Below, piece after piece: positions 10,676 to 20,880 of a stretch of DNA of 64,000 nucleotides (its first letter is position 1; each line of letters opens with the position of its first letter). The stretch covers positions 62,001 to 126,000 of the forward strand of contig JAAEAF010002698.1 of the NCBI GenBank assembly GCA_011037195.1. The letters are read 5' to 3'. The position numbers and the translations under genes are program-made. The stretch is from Triatoma infestans. Lineage: Eukaryota; Arthropoda; Insecta; Hemiptera; Reduviidae. The notes beneath the pieces are model-generated. The model did no database searches and was not told where the DNA came from. It worked only from the letters and a program-made list of their open reading frames with translations.

Positions 10676-11570
10676 GAGAGAGCGGCGCGTTATTAGCGAT
10701 AACCGTGCGCGCGCGCGGGAGTGTTTTTTTTTTAGCAATAGGGGAGTCGCGCGACCTTAAATAAAAAAGAAAAAAGTCGTCTACTATCTCGGCCGTGGGA
10801 ATTAAAAAACTCTCCTTTTGATTTGTTTTTTTTTTTAAGAATCAACACTTGGACAGCAATAACATTGGTGAATGTGGATCAGCTGGGTGTAGTTGTAACT
10901 TCCGCTCGAATAGAGCGAGAGAAAACGGCAGGAAAGGTGAGAGGGTGCATAAGTGCAGGTTATACTGGTACAGCTTCCGTCCCCGTCCACTATATAGCGC
11001 CCAAAGCGCCAGTGAAGTTGTTTGTTTACTTTTTATAATTCACTTAATTCACACGGCCTTATAAGATTATTACATTCAATTTTGGTGACTAATTTCACTA
11101 TTAATCTCTTATTATCTTCATTTTTTTTCATTTTTAAAATAAATAACCAATTAATAGATACACATATTAGGAATAAATCATTCGAACAATGTGAAACAGA
11201 GAAAAAAATCTAATAAGCTAATATAATAAAAAAAAAAAGTCCAATCTCGGTTAAAAAAGTTGAATTTCCTCCAGTCAACATCATAACTAAATCTTCCCTG
11301 GGAACAGAAGGTAAATCTTGATTCCAGAGTTTCTAAATACCGCTTAATTCCACACCACTACTAACAGACTCTCACTCTCTCTCTCTCTTTCGCGCGGCGC
11401 GAAGAAGGCCGGAAGTTGTTGATCATCGTTAGTAATATAGGTATCTTTCCGCTCTCCGTTATTTAGCGGCAGTGCTTTTTTTTTTTTCTTTGCTCCTACT
11501 CTAATCGGCTGAATATTTAGCAAAATTGACGCCTGAGGGGCCGTGGCCGTTAGAATTCCTCTACTTCACG
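10676..11570. promoter_or_regulatory. CpG-rich, GAGA-rich region, possible promoter or enhancer
   Basis: The region contains dense CpG strings that are rare elsewhere in the window: GCGGCGCG near 10682, CGCGCGCGCGG near 10708, GTCGCGCGACC near 10746, and CGCGCGGCGCGAAG near 11391. An uninterrupted CT-repeat precedes the last one (11366-11388), matching the GAGAG sites bound by GAGA factor in insects. A TATATAGCGCC string occurs at 10992 and a possible donor (AAAGGTGAGAGG) near 10936. Two overlapping 71-codon frames near 10823-11064 have no recognisable protein content. A promoter or enhancer role is inferred from composition only. Confidence 0.35.
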
Positions 11571-11632
11571 TGCAGGGTTTAATTTCACTAATCTAATACT
11601 AATTGAAATCTGTATTACCCCCCGCCCACCCA

Positions 11633-12197
11633 AATCTGGTGTGAAATACTCACCGGACTTTGTTCCAACATAAATACCGCTGAATTATTTAAAATTAATT
11701 TTTAGGGGGAAAATATGTCAAATAAAAGTGATAGGTATTTATGTATATAGAGAGTAAGCGAAGTATAAAGAAATTGTTCGAGCCGTTTTATTTTTTTGAA
11801 AATCGCGAAAACAGTTCAGTAAAGATGCATTTTCCGTTGATACCCGAAACCTCCGTGTCAGATAAGATGGTGAGAATAAACGGAATACTGAGTTCGAATT
11901 TCCTAAAACTTTTTAGAAAAATCCATTTAGTAAAGAGGTACATTTCCTCTTCCTCGATTCTGACCAAAACCTTATTGTCGGGTACCTAGTATAATTTAAA
12001 CGAAATATCAAGTTTCAAAATTTCTGCGATCAACCATTTTTTTATTTATGCTGACTACATTCAAAAACACACATAAGATAAATTTTTAAAAACCTCAAAA
12101 CTCAAGATCTCAAAATATGTAATTTCCAGGGTAAATTCCATTCCGAAAATTTGTCAAGATCGCAGTAGTTTCACTTATCAGCAGTAAGAGAAAGTAA
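11633..12197 (-). mobile_element. HINE-like repeat, copy F (shortened)
   Basis: It starts with TCTGGTGTGAAATACTCACC and ends with CAGTAAGAGAAAGT at 12196. One module, the AAACGGAAT segment and the GTAAATTCCATTCCGAAAATTTG segment are recognisable, but the CA tract is reduced and about half of the usual length is missing. Confidence 0.65.
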
Positions 12198-12577
12198 TAA
12201 TGATGGCGAAGTATTTTTTCATAAATGTTTAAAGTAAATTCAAATTTTTTCATCACTTAATGAGCTAATATATTTCTACTTTCTCTTTATGCCTACCCAA
12301 TAAAGTATCGTGTCAAATTTACGAAATTGAGTTTTCACCGGAAATACATGTTTCAAGGTCACCTGATTACGAAAGAAATGTTTCAAGCGAATTCTACCTG
12401 TCTGTATGTGTGTGTGAACAAAATATCACAAATACAAAAAAAAAATCGCAGGATGATCAAATATAGTATGCGTTTTAGATACCAACCCCATAAGTGACAT
12501 TGAGGTTTCGGTCAAACCGGAAGTGCAAATTTAGTGATTTCTTTCTCTTTTTTTCCAGTTTTTTGCGATGTTCTCGG

Positions 12578-12892
12578 TGTAATGGCAAGTCAGAGAGTAC
12601 CAGAGAGAGAAGGACCCTCTCTGGTACTCTCTGACTTAAGCAGGCTAGAGTGGGAGAACCTGTATATAAGCCAGTGAGAATCTACCTAACGACATCTATC
12701 TAGATATCTATTAACTATCAGATTCAACCATATACACCGCTTCGTGTCATATCTCTACTCTCACCTTTTATTCTATAAAATCATTTACAAGTCCAGTGCA
12801 GTTTGTGTAAACTTATAGCTATATTATAACAGTGTCTTCATATCTCGTCTAATTAATCAAATCTAATTTCTCTCCTCATCAAATCCATTATA
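12578..12892 (+). mobile_element. solo LTR, small LTR family, copy 1
   Basis: A 315-bp block begins TGTAATGG and ends TCCATTATA, giving short terminal inverted repeats of the TG...CA type. It is flanked by a perfect 4-bp duplication TCGG (12574-12577, 12893-12896). CTAGAGTGGGAGAACC and TGTATATAAG (12661-12670) lie where an LTR promoter would be. Three other copies (40376, 32964, 49721) share the ends and these internal strings. No gag or pol sequence is present beside any copy, so these are solo LTRs or a non-autonomous TRIM-like family. Confidence 0.75.
12587..12637. repeat. perfect 21-bp inverted repeat with 9-nt loop
   Basis: The arms 12587-12607 and 12617-12637 are exact reverse complements around a 9-nt loop. 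The hairpin lies just inside the 5' end of LTR copy 1, about 25 bp upstream of the TATA-like string. Other LTR copies lack a perfect version of this hairpin. Confidence 0.9.
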
Positions 12893-13030
12893 TCGGAAAG
12901 CAGTTCCAACACTTTTCTATACAATATACTTTTATTTGAAACATTTTCCTGGGAAAATTGATATTTCTGGATTGTTCTAGGGGGAAAAGTAGCGTCCTTT
13001 TAAGTACAACATGTTTATATTGTTTACTTC

Positions 13031-14179
13031 CATCATATAATATTAATAAACATTAGAAGCATTAAAATTCTAAAATTAAAAAAAAAAATCGTAATAATTG
13101 AGCTCTTTTACTGATCAGTACTTATTACATTGGGTCATTTTTCTATGCATTTTATAATGTAGGAGTAAAGTTTTTTTTTGAAAAATAAAATCAAGTAAAA
13201 TAAAAAAAAAACACAAAGAAATATTAAAATGCAAAACTTTAAAAAATAAATAAAAAATATATATATATATACACATTACAAAAATTGAGTTTTTATGTAA
13301 ATAAAGTTTGCATGAGTTTATTAAATTATAAATACCATGTATAATAAAGAAAAACTCCATAAATTAAGGCTTAAAAAATATATACATATCTCTAGTTATA
13401 TTCCAAGGATTTTAAAATAAATACATTAATTACAATAAATAAAATTATGTGAAATATATATACATAGAAATTATTGTAATATTTACAGTAGGTAATAGGG
13501 TGAGGGGGAAACAAACATTTTCTACTATATAAAATAATGAAGAACCTGTTGACAGGCTGAACAAAAATTACTGACAATAAATATCTGAAAGGGGAAGAGA
13601 CTGGCAGTGAATTACACAGAGCAACTTTGGATATTGTAAAACTTGTTGTTTAAAACCATACAAATGAACGTTGCTTGCCTTTAAGATGGACCGAAAAGAG
13701 CATCTATCTAGCATGTGAGTGTGAGAGAGAAAGAGAGAGAAAATAAAAAGAAAAATGAATACAATTTTCTAATATTAAGCTTGGAGAGAAGTGGAGCTTG
13801 CTTTCTTTAAAGTAAGATAGCCCCAGCTTGTTTCTTGTCCAGCAGCTTGTATGTATTATGTTTTGCTGTTAATAAAGCGAGTGGGTACAAGTTTTAAATA
13901 TGTTCTGCTTTTTACTTCTTATTACACTACTCGTTCTCTTATTTTTTTTATTTTTTTTTAGAAAAAAAATTAAATAAAAACAATCTTTTTTGCATGCATT
14001 TACATGCATAGATTGCCAATTTTTTTTTTTTCTTCTTTTAAACATGCAATTGCTAATATGTATACATAAAAAACAAAAACATAAAGCGTAGGATGGGTCT
14101 AGTATGTTTAAACGTCAAAGACTATATCACACATACTTGGATATGAGTCAAGTCAATATTTAACATTGTATACAGGCCT
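13031..14179. other. AT-rich unique sequence
   Basis: Very AT-rich, with A-runs, a (TA)n tract near 13259-13271 and a GA-rich patch near 13722-13742. Short minus-strand frames are phenylalanine- and tyrosine-rich chance ORFs. No gene or repeat is supported. Confidence 0.5.
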
Positions 14180-14598
14180 GCCAACTTCAAGGGAATAACA
14201 AAAAAATATCGTATAGAATACTTAGACGACTTTCTTTTCCTCCAATTAATTCAATAATTATAAAAGTTGATTTATTTTCTTTAAACTTGGAATTTTTACT
14301 CGAAATTTAGTTGCCTGTGACATAAATATAGTGTAGTGATTGGGAACACACAGGTAGTTAGTCTAGAAAACAGCAGTAAAAGTGTTAATCATTTATGTGT
14401 GTAATTATATAAAAAGATTAATCATAGAAATATTTTGGAATAATTTTCAAGAAAAATGGGAAAAACTAAAAAAAAAAATTAAAGTTCAGTAATTTCGCAA
14501 TTCCGGTTGGATGGATGGATGTTGGGTGGTACTAAAATAAACCGTATATCAAAATTTGAGGTTCCTGGATTTTCAATTTGGAAATTACTATATATATA
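14180..14598 (-). mobile_element. HINE-like fragment left of the Tc1 element
   Basis: It carries family strings (TTTCTTTAAACTTGGAATTT, GCAATTCCGGTTGGATGG, AAACCGTATATCAAAATTTGAG) up to the TA target site of the Tc1-like element at 14599. Termini are not recognisable. Confidence 0.55.
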
Positions 14599-14600
14599 TA

Positions 14601-16071
14601 AACTTCTGGACAAAAGTATCGCATAAAATTTCAAAATGTTAAAATTTGAAGTTACAATTATTACTACACTTCCTTTCTTTTTTTGGATTCTGATCCAAGA
14701 GAAATACGAGACTTAACCATTTGTTTATGTTTTTAAATGACTAATTCTCTGAACTCTTGAAAACACGATAATAATCCCAGTTCTTCACTTTCACTGCTTG
14801 TGGTAATTTCTCTCTCCTACACATTTTTGATTAGTTTTTTCTTATCAGTTCTTTTTTATTTTTGCTTTTTGTTCTTAACATGCCTCTTCTTGGTAATTAT
14901 TCGGAAAAAATTGCAGTACGTGTGGTAACATTGCATGAACATGGGGTTCAGCAGTCAATTATTGCTCAAAGACTAGAAATGAACAATCCACTGTTTCAAG
15001 AATGTTAATGCGCTACAGGGAGACTGCGTGATACTCCCGAAGACCTGCCACGGGCCATCTCAGAAGTACACTCGGACAGATGATTTTTCATCTGAATGTG
15101 TTAAGGAATAGGTTCGTAACTAGCAATCAATTACGTCACTTGATCGCTGATTCCTTAATGTCCATGTTTCAAGTAGGACAGTCAGAAGAAAGTTAAATGA
15201 AGCAAACTTGGCTTCCAGTATACCCGCTGCTAGCCCTCTTCTCACCAGAGCACATAGAGTCGCCAGTCTGCAATATTCACGAGAACATGTCAATTGGACA
15301 AGAGAGGATTGGAGACGTGTTTAATTCACAGATGAGTCGAGATTAACCCTACATTCTCCGGATGGAAGGATGAGAGTTTGGAGGCGTGAAGGTGAGAAAT
15401 AAGCAGAGGCTAACATTTCTCCAAGAGTGGCTTTTGGTGGAGGCGGTGTTATGATTTGGGGAGGCATAAGATTTGACGGACTACAGACTTACATGTCATG
15501 GAAAATGGGACGCTACATGCCCAGAAGTATCTAGAAGAGGTTCTTCAGCAATATGTTGCGTGTAGATATCACACTGTTCGAGGGTGTTAGGATTCGATCA
15601 CCGGGAAGTCCAGACCAAAATCGAATTGGGGCACAATTGGAAGACGGCTCAGACTTCGCTTTATTGCCACTAGCACTCTCAGGGAGCTATGTACAGCAGT
15701 TATTGAAGAATGGAATGAGATTTCTCAAGAGGTTATCTAAAAACTAATCTCTTCAATGCCAAGGAGGCTTGCTGCACTTATCAGAACAAGAGAAGGTATC
15801 ACTAAATACTGTTGAAAAAAAATGAAGAAGTGATAACAAATAAGAACCATTTTAATTTTGAATTTTACAGATTTTTTTTTTTTTTTTGGAGCTTTATTTT
15901 TTATTCTGTATAATAAAACCAGATTTTTCTTAAATTTTGGTAGTTGTTCTTTTTTTTCTTTTGGATTAGAGTTCAACAACATGAATCCATTAAAAAAAAA
16001 AATACGAAAATACCTTTCAACTTCAAATCATAATATTTTGAAATTTTATGCAATACTTTTGTCCAGCAGTT
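14601..16071 (+). mobile_element. Tc1/mariner-type element with TIRs
   Basis: A 1471-bp element bounded by 53-bp inverted repeats that differ at about five positions. Both ends begin AACTKCTGGACAAAAGTAT, and both are flanked by the canonical TA target duplication (14599-14600, 16072-16073). It encloses the decayed transposase at 14880-15815. The well-matched TIRs suggest insertion later than decay of the surrounding HINE-like copies. Confidence 0.9.
14880..15815 (+). pseudogene. Tc1-like transposase (DDE family), frameshifted
   Basis: Tc1 transposases bind the TIRs and cut and paste the element through a DD(34)E catalytic triad. The reading starts at MPLLGNYSEKIAVRVV (14880), with a helix-turn-helix type segment (GVQQSIIAQRLEMN). 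Frame jumps then lead to EHVNWTREDWRRV, FTDESRLTLHSPDGRMRVW (first catalytic D, near 15329), VAFGGGGVMIWGGI, and SPDQNRIGAQLED near 15608. The end is IRTREGITKYC and a stop at 15813-15815. The length of about 310 codons is slightly short of the usual 340. At least three frameshifts and in-frame stops are present, and the final catalytic glutamate (normally N-P-I-E) reads R-I-G. It cannot encode active transposase. Confidence 0.9.
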
Positions 16072-16530
16072 TATGTGTGTGTGTGTGTTAACAAAATATC
16101 TCAAAAACGAAAAATTGCAGGGAATTCAAACTCTATATACCGTTTAGTACCACCAAATCTGATACGAATGTTTCGGGTAACATCCATACACCGAAAACGC
16201 GATGATTTTTTTTTTTGTTTGCTTTTCTCTAAAGTAGCATTTCAGTAAAATATGTGGTTCCTAACCTAAATAATACTAGAAGCATTGATAGAATTCCAAG
16301 TTTGAAGAATAATCGGTTAAACGGAGTGCCACTGTACAATAAGGTTTTGATTTTTTGGACTTTTCTCGAAAACGATTAAAATGATTTCCTTTACACTTAT
16401 TATTCTAACTGCTGATATATAATCCAATCACTTTTGTTTGTAACATTTTTCCGAAAAAATTGATTTAGAGATTTCTAGGGTCCTCTCAATTTCGAAAATT
16501 TTGAAAAGATCAGTGAATAATTTTTCTCAC
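16072..16530 (+). mobile_element. HINE-like fragment right of the Tc1 element
   Basis: A TG-rich tract (16074-16088) followed by AACAAAATATCTCAAAAACG, CCGTTTAGTACCACC and module strings down to TGATTTAGAGATTTCTAGGG. It is oriented opposite to the fragment on the left of the Tc1 element, so the two do not form one interrupted copy. Confidence 0.6.
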
Positions 16531-17225
16531 AATATTAAAAGGAATCAAAGAAATATCCCTTCATTTTTTTGTTGTTAAATAACGATGTTGAAAATAACAA
16601 TAAGAAAGTAAATAAATAAATGGAAAGACTGGACAACTAGATAAAGATAAAAAAGAATTTGAAGGTGGTTATGGTGGTGGGAAGAGACGCCACTTAAGTA
16701 AACTTAATAACAATCTTTGATGACAGATGTTTAAAATCTAATAAGTTACAGTCTATAGACACAAGGAATGAAGTGGGTACATAAATTTAGTTGAAGTCCC
16801 TGCTGAGAGAATTCGGTTTTCTTGTTGTGAGAATGGCGCCCTCTGCTGTTGCAGTCCTGTAACCAACTTTTCTTCTTTTTTTTCCCACTTCCAACCATTT
16901 CATATCTGTATTGCCCATCAAGTTTTACGCTGCTAACTGATCTAAACTGTTTTCTCTCTTGAAATAGATTGATATATTACTTCTATATTTCTTATAGATT
17001 ATCTACTTTAACTTATATGTGTAATAGATATATTGGACAGGTGACAAACATTTACTTAAAACTTTTTTGCAACTTTCCGCCTGCAGATAGCAGCAAAACC
17101 GAGAGGAAAAAAATTGTTCACTGGGATGAAATCAGGCAAGCCAATCATCACATCTCTTAGGATTTCAGTTTGACACGACTATCAGCTGGTCTCTTATTAT
17201 TGAATTTCTCAACGATTTTATATTC
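16531..17225. other. unique sequence with a CTCF-like site
   Basis: AT-rich unique DNA. The only notable item is a GC-rich string at 16834-16849, listed separately. The 63-codon plus frame at 16969 is not recognisable. Confidence 0.45.
16834..16849 (-). promoter_or_regulatory. CTCF-like binding motif
   Basis: On the minus strand the string reads ACAGCAGAGGGCGCCA. This follows the CTCF core consensus C-A-S-Y-A-G-R-K-G-G-C-R-C almost exactly. CTCF is conserved in insects, with a related motif. One 16-bp match in 64 kb of AT-rich DNA is suggestive but could be chance. Confidence 0.4.
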
Positions 17226-17640
17226 TTATTTTCTTGGTAAGAGCAACTTAGTATTGCAATCGTGCCAAATTTTCAATATCAAAGTTTTCAGCGCAAATAT
17301 ACATTTTTGAAGTCGAAAAAAATATTATTTTAGAAACTTGTGTATGTTGTGACGTCAGTATAAAACTCAAAAACAGAAAATGGGGGGAAAGTGTTCAAAC
17401 TTGCTATTTCGTTATAAGATTTTAGTCAAAATTGGTCAACAGGAAGTACCCACTTCATTGAATGGAGTTTTTTTTTTGCGATTTTATCGAAAACGGCTTC
17501 AACGATTTTCTTTAAATTTTGATAAAATAACTGCACTATAAAGACTCTTATACCATTTTGCTTTGAAGCACTATTCCGGAAAACTTCATTTTAGGAGATT
17601 GTATGGGACAACAAGTGTGTGGCGTGACTGAAACATTAAG
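17226..17640 (+). mobile_element. HINE-like fragment
   Basis: It begins with GGTAAGAGCAACTTAGTATTG and GTGCCAAATTTTCAATATC, then shows CAGGAAGTACCCACTT and the GAAAACGGCTTCAACGATTTT module text. It ends before a hammerhead-like repeat at 17655; the hairpin terminus is missing. Confidence 0.6.
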
Positions 17641-17654
17641 GTGAAGTCAACTGT

Positions 17655-17755
17655 TCACATGAATCGGTAGCCGTACTCTGACGATGGATAAGAATCTGAA
17701 ATCGGTCAGGAATAAGAAAAATAAGCATGCTATGACGGATAAAATCCCAGATCCA
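17655..17755 (+). repeat. hammerhead-core-like short repeat, copy 1
   Basis: It contains CTGACGA (17678-17684), a short stem-loop GAT-AAGA-ATC, then TGAAAT (from 17697), CGGTCAGGAATAAGAAAAA and GCATGCTATGACGGATAAAATC. The same order recurs at 30721 and 54481: CTGATGA-type box, hairpin, GAAAC box, GGTCGMTGACC hairpin, AGAAGCAGGCTATCACG. CUGANGA plus GAAA is the conserved core of hammerhead ribozymes, which are carried by Penelope-like elements and retrozymes. Catalytic folding is not shown. Confidence 0.45.
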
Positions 17756-18002
17756 TAAATATAAGTATGTTCCCTGAAAATTATTGTAAAATACTGTTTT
17801 TTTTTTCTTTGTGAAAAATCATGAAAAAGTTGCTAAAAATAAAAAAAGGTGTGAAAGGCGTCTTTCTCTTATTGCAATTTTCTCAGTCTGAGAACTTTTA
17901 GTTATTAGATGTTTAGTCTCATTTATTCCCATCTGGCGGATTGAACCCTACAATGTACTAATGTGGCATTAGCGCAGAGTGAAGCCTGAATCCCTCAACA
18001 AC
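17756..18002. other. AT-rich sequence without genes
   Basis: Short unique stretch with no recognisable gene or repeat boundary. Confidence 0.4.
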
Positions 18003-18490
18003 CATCATCATAATTGATGCTCGTCTGCGACCTAAGCAGGGTGAGCAAGCAGTTTATAGAGCTTAACCCATGTTTCTCTATCATGGACGAGCTCGGTTTT
18101 TCTTCTGCCCAATCCTAATTTTACTAAAATTCTTCCTTTACGAAGCATTTTGCGGAGCTATTCTGAGCAAGAGCTGCCTGTTTTTTACAGACATTTGGGA
18201 CTATGGGTTATCACAGTACAATACACCCATGCATGCACATTCAATCAGAACATTACAAACATCAAATTACACTGCCCACACAACCCTACAAGCAACATAA
18301 CAGCATTACAGTGTACCCACCTAAAAGATGCTCTCTGTTTCAGGAAGAATCAGACGGAAATGTGTGTTTCCCAAATAAGGAGCAGCCCCAACCCGACCAG
18401 GCTAGAACAAGGCTGGCCGGTACACTGTTTGTTCAAAATCTTAAATATCCCAATCTTAAACATTATATTATAAATACATTAATATTATGA
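18003..18490 (-). mobile_element. possible non-LTR retroposon tail, unidentified
   Basis: A GC-richer block that on the minus strand ends in ATGATGATGG at about 18003. That tail type is seen in RTE-like retroposons. Overlapping 95-107-codon frames on the plus strand have no recognised content and are probably antisense chance frames. No target-site duplication was found, so the call is tentative. Confidence 0.25.
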
Positions 18491-18662
18491 TAAATATTAT
18501 AATATCAATTCTGCCGAGCTGGACAATTTTTAAGGAACTCAACCACAATAATCAGTTTTGTTCAGCTCTGCAGCAACCAACCGCTAACAAAAGTGATGGG
18601 TTTATCAATTGGCAATAAAATTTTTAAGAAAATATTATTTATCGATTTTCTGTTTTGCTTTT

Positions 18663-18712
<50 letters not shown>
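18663..18712. repeat. (CA)n(TA)n compound microsatellite
   Basis: A CA run (18663-18690) passes directly into a TA run (to 18712). It is not embedded in an obvious HINE-like copy. Confidence 0.9.
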
Positions 18713-18759
18713 CGTGTATACTGACACAACACACCACAGCTTATAAATAAATGACTTAC

Positions 18760-18820
18760 AATGGGGACAGTTCCCGATCGTGACGAAGTACTTACCTGCA
18801 ATAAAAAAATACAAAAATTA
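18760..18820 (-). promoter_or_regulatory. candidate recursive splice site with RS-type mini-exon
   Basis: On the minus strand a T-rich tract (TTTTTGTATTTTTTTATTG) leads to CAG joined directly to GTAAGT; the junction is between 18796 and 18795. This is the ratchet-point consensus used for stepwise removal of long introns in insects. A second GTAAGT follows after exactly 36 nt (donor at 18759), so a 12-codon mini-exon (VSTSSRSGTVPI if in phase 0) could be defined. Recursive sites with a downstream donor are known as RS-exons. The strand matches the PR-domain exon at 57 kb, which ends in phase 0. Confidence 0.4.
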
Positions 18821-20337
18821 ATAATATTCGTAAGTAAATGAAAACATTAGCCACAAAAGTACTATGAAAAAAATTAATATGTCCATGTCATTTAACAATA
18901 TACGTAATAAACGAAATATACGTAATTAAAATAGAACTTTATAGAGAGAAACTGACGTAAACGCTTTCAATTCTAAAAATCAATTTGCTCAATAAAACGT
19001 ATTAAATAACATAGATAACATAGTGTAGAATGCATAACAATTTAACGAAAACCTATGAAGTTGTTTATTAATAAATAGTAGAAACTGAAACAAAAATTCC
19101 TTCGGTGAAAAAAACCGAATTTTTACAAAAACTAAAGGCGGATATCTAGAACGGAAGGCAGTAATTAAGCGGAATCTGTCGTTTGAACTGTTCTGAGCTT
19201 TGGATAATTTTTGTTCCCATACACACACACCATTCGCTAAAAACCTTCTTTTTTTTTCTTACTCAAGCGACCACAAAACATGTATATCCGGTTAAAATTA
19301 AATTTCGAAAACTTGACACGATCGTAATACTTCCGAGGATATTTAATAATCATATAATGGTTTTATAGCTAATAGTGTAATAGTTAATAAAACAATCAAA
19401 AACAAAGTACCAAATCAAACAATTCTATGCAGTTAAAATGTTTACTGAATGAGTCATAAAAAGTATTTATTTTGTTTTATTTTTATTTTTACAAAAAAAA
19501 TATAGAAGTGCAACGTGAAAAAGATAAAAAAAAAAAAAAATATAACACATTCAGTTATTTATTCATAAAAATATAATACTAGGAAATTAACATCGATTTA
19601 ACTAGTCGATAATAAAAATTTCTACGTAGTGAAACAGGTGACTAATAATGCTAATGACGTTCATTTACTTTGTTTTATTATTTATCCCTGACTTTGTGTT
19701 AGTATGTTTGTTGTTTTCTGGCAGAAATTCCTTCTTAAATATATATATATATATATCTCGCACATGTAGAACTTGTATTATAAATAAACTGTGATTACGT
19801 AATATGGATAGAGCAAAAACAATATTGGTATGATTCAAACAAAACAACTAGTTCACAATCCACTTTCAAACTACAACCTGTTGGTGAGCGATCTAAATTT
19901 TTATTTTCACGTGACGTCACACAAAATTTCCAACTACGTAGCGCAAATTTTGGAAGTGAAAAAAAATTCTCGCCAAAAAATAATAAAAGTAAATAATTAT
20001 TGTAAAATAAAAAATATACTAGATATTATTAGGTGTGTTTATTTATTGTTTATGAGTTTTAAGTTATTAAACAGGATATACGTCGCCTATGTAAATTAAT
20101 AGACATGTTATTGATAAGTGTTTTTTATTTAGCTAAATTAAAATTACGAGGATATTTCCTCACTAATTTTAAAGAAAGAATCTTATGGAAAAGTGTAAAC
20201 AATAAAATAAAGTGCACAGATGCCCTTGAAAGAAATGTTTTATTAATCTAAAGGCACAATAATATTATTATTTTAAATTATCTAAAAATTAACATGTGTG
20301 TTGCCCCTCGAAACACTTCTCGAGCACTACTTTCCTA
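18821..20337. other. AT-rich sequence with one HINE-like remnant
   Basis: A 150-bp minus-oriented HINE-like remnant lies at about 19195-19345 (CCATTCGCTAAAAACC, GTATATCCGGTTAAAATT, TTGACACGATCGTAATACTTC). The rest is A/T-rich with a (TA)n tract near 19739-19755 and no identifiable genes. The short frames are chance ORFs. Confidence 0.5.
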
Positions 20338-20880
20338 ACATCATCATCCTAGGCCTTAATCGGTTGAAGGTGGAAAACTTGTCTCATTCGCGACTGAATT
20401 ATTCTGTAAACCAAAGAGCTTTCTGAATTCTGAACGGATCACTTCAATTTTTGTGCACTTGTGCACTCTGTCATCTCCTCAGCGTCGACGACCATGGGTC
20501 AGAGACAAGATACGCTCCCACAATTATACTGTTTCTACCCTTGGGTTCATCTTCTGGTCATAAAAAATTACTTTTTCATTGCTAGCTTGTCTCTAGCTTG
20601 TGACATGCGTACCATGAGTTAGCTCTGGACGCCTATACCGGGGCTATTTGCCATGGGTATCAATATATCACTTTGTGACGATCATAATCACATCCAATGT
20701 GTTATGAAGCGGGTACTGCCATGCACACTGGCCCGTTATGCTAGTAATAAATATGGAAGCTTCTTGCCCCTAAACGACCCCATACATATAACTCTTGGAA
20801 TGAGGTCTAATTTTCAAACTGACGTCCCTGATTCCCTATTTTTGTATACGACTTTGTAGGGGCCTCATAGTGACAGATGA
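20338..20880 (-). mobile_element. GC-richer block with (ATG)n-type end, possible retroposon
   Basis: This block contrasts in composition with both flanks and on the minus strand ends GGCCTAGGATGATGATG at about 20338, like the tail of some non-LTR elements. The 68-codon plus-strand frame at 20653 is not recognisable, and the minus strand has only broken frames. Family assignment is not possible by eye. Confidence 0.3.

Larger units (their letters stand above)
12277..13030 (+). mobile_element. HINE-like repeat, copy G, interrupted by a solo LTR
   Basis: It opens with ACTTTCTCTTTATGCC and continues with GTGTCAAATTTACGAAATTGAG, a TGTGTGTGTGAACAAAAT block and AACCGGAAGTGC. It is interrupted at 12577 by an LTR flanked by TCGG and resumes with ATACTTTTATTTGAAACATT. 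The hairpin end is not preserved. Confidence 0.65.

Noticed and set aside
18150..18490. Overlapping 95-107-codon plus-strand ORFs as a gene
   Set aside because: No recognised domain, no splice context, and they lie antisense to a block with a retroposon-like (ATG)n end.
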